DNA of 64,000 nucleotides from Gibbula magus (taxonomy: Eukaryota; Mollusca; Gastropoda; Trochida; Trochidae), in contig OW388291.1 of assembly GCA_936450465.1 (NCBI GenBank), forward strand, positions 80,179,436-80,243,435, written 5' to 3'. Positions 60,790 to 64,000 of this stretch are shown piece after piece (position 1 is the stretch's first letter; the number at the start of each line of letters is the position of its first letter). Under the pieces are notes generated by a model. The model had not been told where the DNA came from and searched no databases. It saw nothing but the letters and a program-made list of their open reading frames with translations. The position numbers and the translations under genes are program-made.

Positions 60790-61000
60790 ACTCTCTTGGG
60801 GAACCTTTTGGTAGTGGAGAAGAAGATGGAAACAGGTGTTGTTTAGGTCATGACCCCTGTGACCCCTATTTGGGGTCATAGGGTCACTAAATCTACAACA
60901 AAACTTTAGAACCACCTTTGACTGTACACAAAATTTTAGCTCCCTAGAGCAAGTGGTTCTGGAGAAGAAGTCGAAAAAGTGAACACCCCGGTCCGTGTTC
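60790..61000 (-). repeat. Interspersed repeat, inverted copy of the 24290 family
   Basis: Reverse complement shares GACTTCTTCTCCAGAACCA, GTGACCC...CCAAATAGGGGTCACAGG and CTTCTCCACT with the modules at 24423-24705. It lies between the two Tc1 fragments. Confidence 0.65.
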
Positions 61001-61079
61001 CTCATTTTGACATTCATGATTTATAGGAACTCGTTCTTTATTCATGGATGACATCGTTAGGTCTCAGCGTCCCCCACCT

Positions 61080-61307
61080 GCACAGAACAACGCCATCACC
61101 CGACTACCCTGGTCTGCTATCAGTCTAGAATTTAATCCCTTAGAACATGCAAGGGACACCAATGGACGTGATGGAGGTGATTTGGAGGCTGCATAGCACC
61201 CTGGGAGGCAGCAGTTCCCTTTGGAACGAATTCGTAGACTCACTGGAGGCATGAAGAGAATGTTTGACTCCGTTATCCGGGCTCCTTGTGGATACACTCG
61301 CTTTTGA
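61080..61307 (+). pseudogene. Tc1-like transposase 3' fragment, copy 2
   Basis: EFNPLEHARD corresponds to the Glu segment. FPLERIRRLTGGMKRMFDSV followed by IRAPCGYTRF and a stop corresponds to the C-terminus. It is a diverged relative of 60440-60656 in the same orientation. The two probably come from related insertions or from one duplicated remnant. Confidence 0.65.
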
Positions 61308-61311
61308 CACT

Positions 61312-62197
61312 TCGTTGGTTATTTGTTAAACCCCATTGAACAATCAAGCAGAATTAACTTATCTGGACCTTAAGTTGTCGATTACCACAATAGCAAAGTT
61401 GTATTGTGAATCAATGATGTTGAATTTCCCATTATTAATCACATGTTTAAAAAGGAATATAACTAATATCACCCATGATCATTGTGTGTTTTACTTTACA
61501 CAGTTTGTTCAGCTTTCATCACAGAGTAGTGTCAGACTCATTCCTGATTTGCTGTGATGGCAGTTTGAAGTCAAACTTATGAACAATTTCGGGCTCGTAT
61601 AACTAATGTCCATGGGTATAGGCCTATACAACGTAATTGTTGAAAAATACAACTGTTTTAATAAACTCTATTACAAGTAGACATATTAAACTGAAATAGG
61701 ATATGGTACCGGATATGGTTTTTAAAATTATAAACAAAGATTTTTTTTCACAGAATCGTCGTATATATTATTCTTTGAAAAATCTATATCTCAATTCATC
61801 GTATAAAATACTCAATGCATTGAAGGAAATAAAGGAAGGGATCATTGAGTGTTACCACATGAAGAGGCACGAATTTCTGACAAATAAAAACAAATTGGTT
61901 AAAGTATTGTCGAAAAAAAACCACAAATACTTAAATTGTGATAATAACTTAGCAGTTCTGATATTGTATTTCAGCAAATTCAAAGCAGTAATTTGAACTG
62001 AAAAATAAAAGTGTGATAAGTGTGTGTATCTCATGAATGTATGTATGTATGTATGAAGGCCCTGGAACCTGGATATGGAACACTCCGGGTACTGAATGTC
62101 AAGGTCATGAATGACTCCTAGCGAACCGAATGGCCACTGCATGACGATGATTTGAGACAAAATGCCGTAGTACAGTCGGAGAAATGATATGTAGCAG
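61312..62197. other. Non-coding, no feature recognised
   Basis: AT-rich. A 97-codon Lys/Asn-rich open frame at 61703-61996 has no recognisable motif and reads like chance in AT-rich DNA. A short (ATGT)n run lies near 62035-62055. Confidence 0.5.
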
Positions 62198-63786
62198 CAG
62201 AGCTACAGATAAGCTGCGTATTTGCGTAAATTACGCATTAAATTTAGTAAAAACCCAATTCCTCTAAGTGCTATTGCGTAAAAATACGCTTACATTTTCG
62301 TAAATACTCAATTAAACCGATGTCTAATGAGTACACAAAGTAATGTCAAAGATTGACATTCGTACTATGGTAATCGGTTTCAGTAACTGAAATCTGAAAA
62401 CCGATCGAGACTGGTATTACAGGGCTGTTATATTATCTCAGCAGTTCTCTGCAACCACTCAAACTTGCTTTTATCAACTGGGTATGGAAGTACCTATAGT
62501 CGCGCATCTGACGTTCCTCTGCGTTCAAAAAACTACCAAGAAGTAGTTTGCGCTGGCCTACCAAGCAACCAGTTATATTCGCCACCATACCATTCGATAA
62601 AACCGACCAGTCTGGCTGTCTTGTTACTGTTTCAGCGAAAAATAAATCCTGTTTGAGTTGTTTTTAACATTATCTATGGTTAAGCATGGCCTTGGGACAT
62701 GTCCGATATGGCTACTTTGAACAAATATGCAAAATCTTAAGCAATGAATGAGAGGTTAAATATTTTCACATGTTACATTATTCAACCTGCAAGTCTTTAG
62801 AATCAATTCTCATATTACAGTATAGATCGATTATCTATTATGAATAACAGATGAATCAGCATTTAAAGATGTTCAACAAACCTTGTCTCTGAACACTCCC
62901 AGTTACAGAAGTGCATTGCCATGTAGCTTCTGTGGTCATTTTCAGTAACAGTGTCACACATGTGCATTGGAATATTTAAATTTATCTATAGGAATAGGGT
63001 CATTTTTTTTTTATTGTAACTAATCGAAATAGACTTTGTTTTATGAAAACATATTTGTCTACAATATATTTGAAATGAAAATGGTATATCAGTAGTACTC
63101 AGTCAAGCTTTGGAGTTATATCACTTTGGACAAAATTGTGACCATATCTTAGTTTTCTAAACATACCATTAAAATAGTATGGTGAACTTTTTTTCTTTCG
63201 TTATATGGATTTGTATATTAAATTCTATGGTTATTTAAAGTTTCGGGTCACTGTTATAGGTTTTGAATTTTCAAACCTCCTTATTCCACAATTCCTAGAA
63301 CTTTATAGAGAAATTTTCCTCATACATGTATACTTTTTTGTTTTTAAACCTTATTCATCAATATGGGTAAGCCTTTATTTCATTGATACTGTCATTTATA
63401 CTCATATATACTCTTTAAATTGAGATCAAAATAAGAAACAATTATTACATATTTTAAAAATTATAATTTTGTAAGACAGAGACAAAAAGTAATGGTTGCG
63501 GCGCCACCTTGTATAATTATTTCAATGGTTAGGTACCTCAGTTTTGTACATTGTCTTTGTCTTATGACCAATTTATATGAAGATTTAATGGATTGTACCT
63601 AGTGTGTGAAACCTGCTTTATGTTTTGTCATTTCGACCGTTAATGCAATATTAGTAAAATACCCAATTGATTTGATTGAGCTGCGTACAATTTATTTGGT
63701 TACTGAAAAGAAATGTTGGATACTCAATTAAGGTGGACGCAAGCGCGTACATAACTCAATCAACCAAAAACTCATCTGTAGCTCTG
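62198..63786. mobile_element. Probable non-autonomous hAT-like element
   Basis: CAGAGCTACAGATAAG at the left is matched by the reverse complement of CTCATCTGTAGCTCTG at the right. They are flanked by TGTAGCAG (62190-62197) and TGTAGGTG (63787-63794), an 8-bp duplication with 6 of 8 bases matching. An 8-bp duplication and CAG..CTG ends are hAT-like. Subterminal GCTGCGTA and CGTAAATTACGC motifs occur near the ends. No transposase frame is present in the 1589 bp. Confidence 0.55.
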
Positions 63787-64000
63787 TGTAGGTGTTGTAA
63801 TATGTGTTAACATCTGTAGTTTCACTGGGAGGTTCGAATCTGCCGCTTCATAGTTGCTGTCAACATTGCTTGAATTAATAAACGATTTTAAAAGGTGAGT
63901 TTTCGCTGATATTCGTGAGCGTGGAAATTGGCTTCAAACTGAGGAGGTAGCGATATTTCTTGTAGCATACCTTTTGAAATAATGGTCGGATTGTGACCAT

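Noticed and set aside
60408..61017. Open frames of 83 and 128 codons on the - strand
   Set aside because: They are antisense to Tc1 remnants and the interspersed repeat; the recognisable protein motifs are on the + strand.
61703..61996. 97-codon Lys/Asn-rich open frame
   Set aside because: Composition follows the AT-rich DNA, with no domain, signal or neighbour supporting a gene.

Overview
This is a eukaryotic, animal-type window: introns with GT..AG ends, several retroelement and DNA-transposon families, microsatellites and two large tandem arrays. A mollusc, probably a marine gastropod (vetigastropod or abalone-like), is the best inference. It rests on a small secreted GH45 cellulase with introns, a tRNA-derived SINE ending in (ACTC)n, and the mix of Penelope-like, DIRS and Tc1 elements. 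No species-diagnostic gene is present, so this is not proven.

Only two host genes look intact. On the + strand (8281-11761) a five-exon gene encodes a 312-residue mitochondrial carrier of the SLC25A45/47/48 type. On the - strand (23603-16968) a three-exon gene encodes a 194-residue secreted GH45 endoglucanase with signal peptide, candidate catalytic aspartates and a TATA box. Its second intron holds a 3.2-kb array of a 42-bp minisatellite.

Almost everything else is mobile or repetitive. At 2.46-8.15 kb is a Penelope-like element (RT plus GIY-YIG) with inverted ~406-bp arms. Each arm carries a degenerate hammerhead-like motif. Its GIY-YIG region is split by a 3.5-kb, 5'-truncated L1/Tx1-type LINE with a 17-bp target-site duplication. 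At 11.87-15.90 kb is a decayed DIRS1-like retroelement with inverted terminal repeats, an internal complementary region, and RNase H and tyrosine-recombinase remnants; a 539-bp TTAA-flanked MITE sits inside it. At 25.02-26.53 kb is a full-length but frameshifted DD34E Tc1-like transposon. A SINE and a foldback element sit in introns of the carrier gene.

From 27.74 to 59.51 kb the sequence is a 31.8-kb satellite of a 68-bp monomer (about 467 copies). It has kilobase-scale higher-order structure: blocks of 33-36 monomers at 31.7-43 kb, a different 40-monomer offset at about 46.5-52 kb, and local duplications near both the 56.5 and 59 kb positions. None of the short open frames in it looks like a gene. 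The right end (59.5-64 kb) holds two Tc1 transposase 3' fragments, dispersed repeats shared with the left half of the window, and a probable non-autonomous hAT-like element.

I found no gene cluster that forms a novel biochemical system. The most unusual content is structural: the satellite's layered organisation, the nested retroelements, the hammerhead-like motifs, and the cellulase intron that carries a minisatellite.
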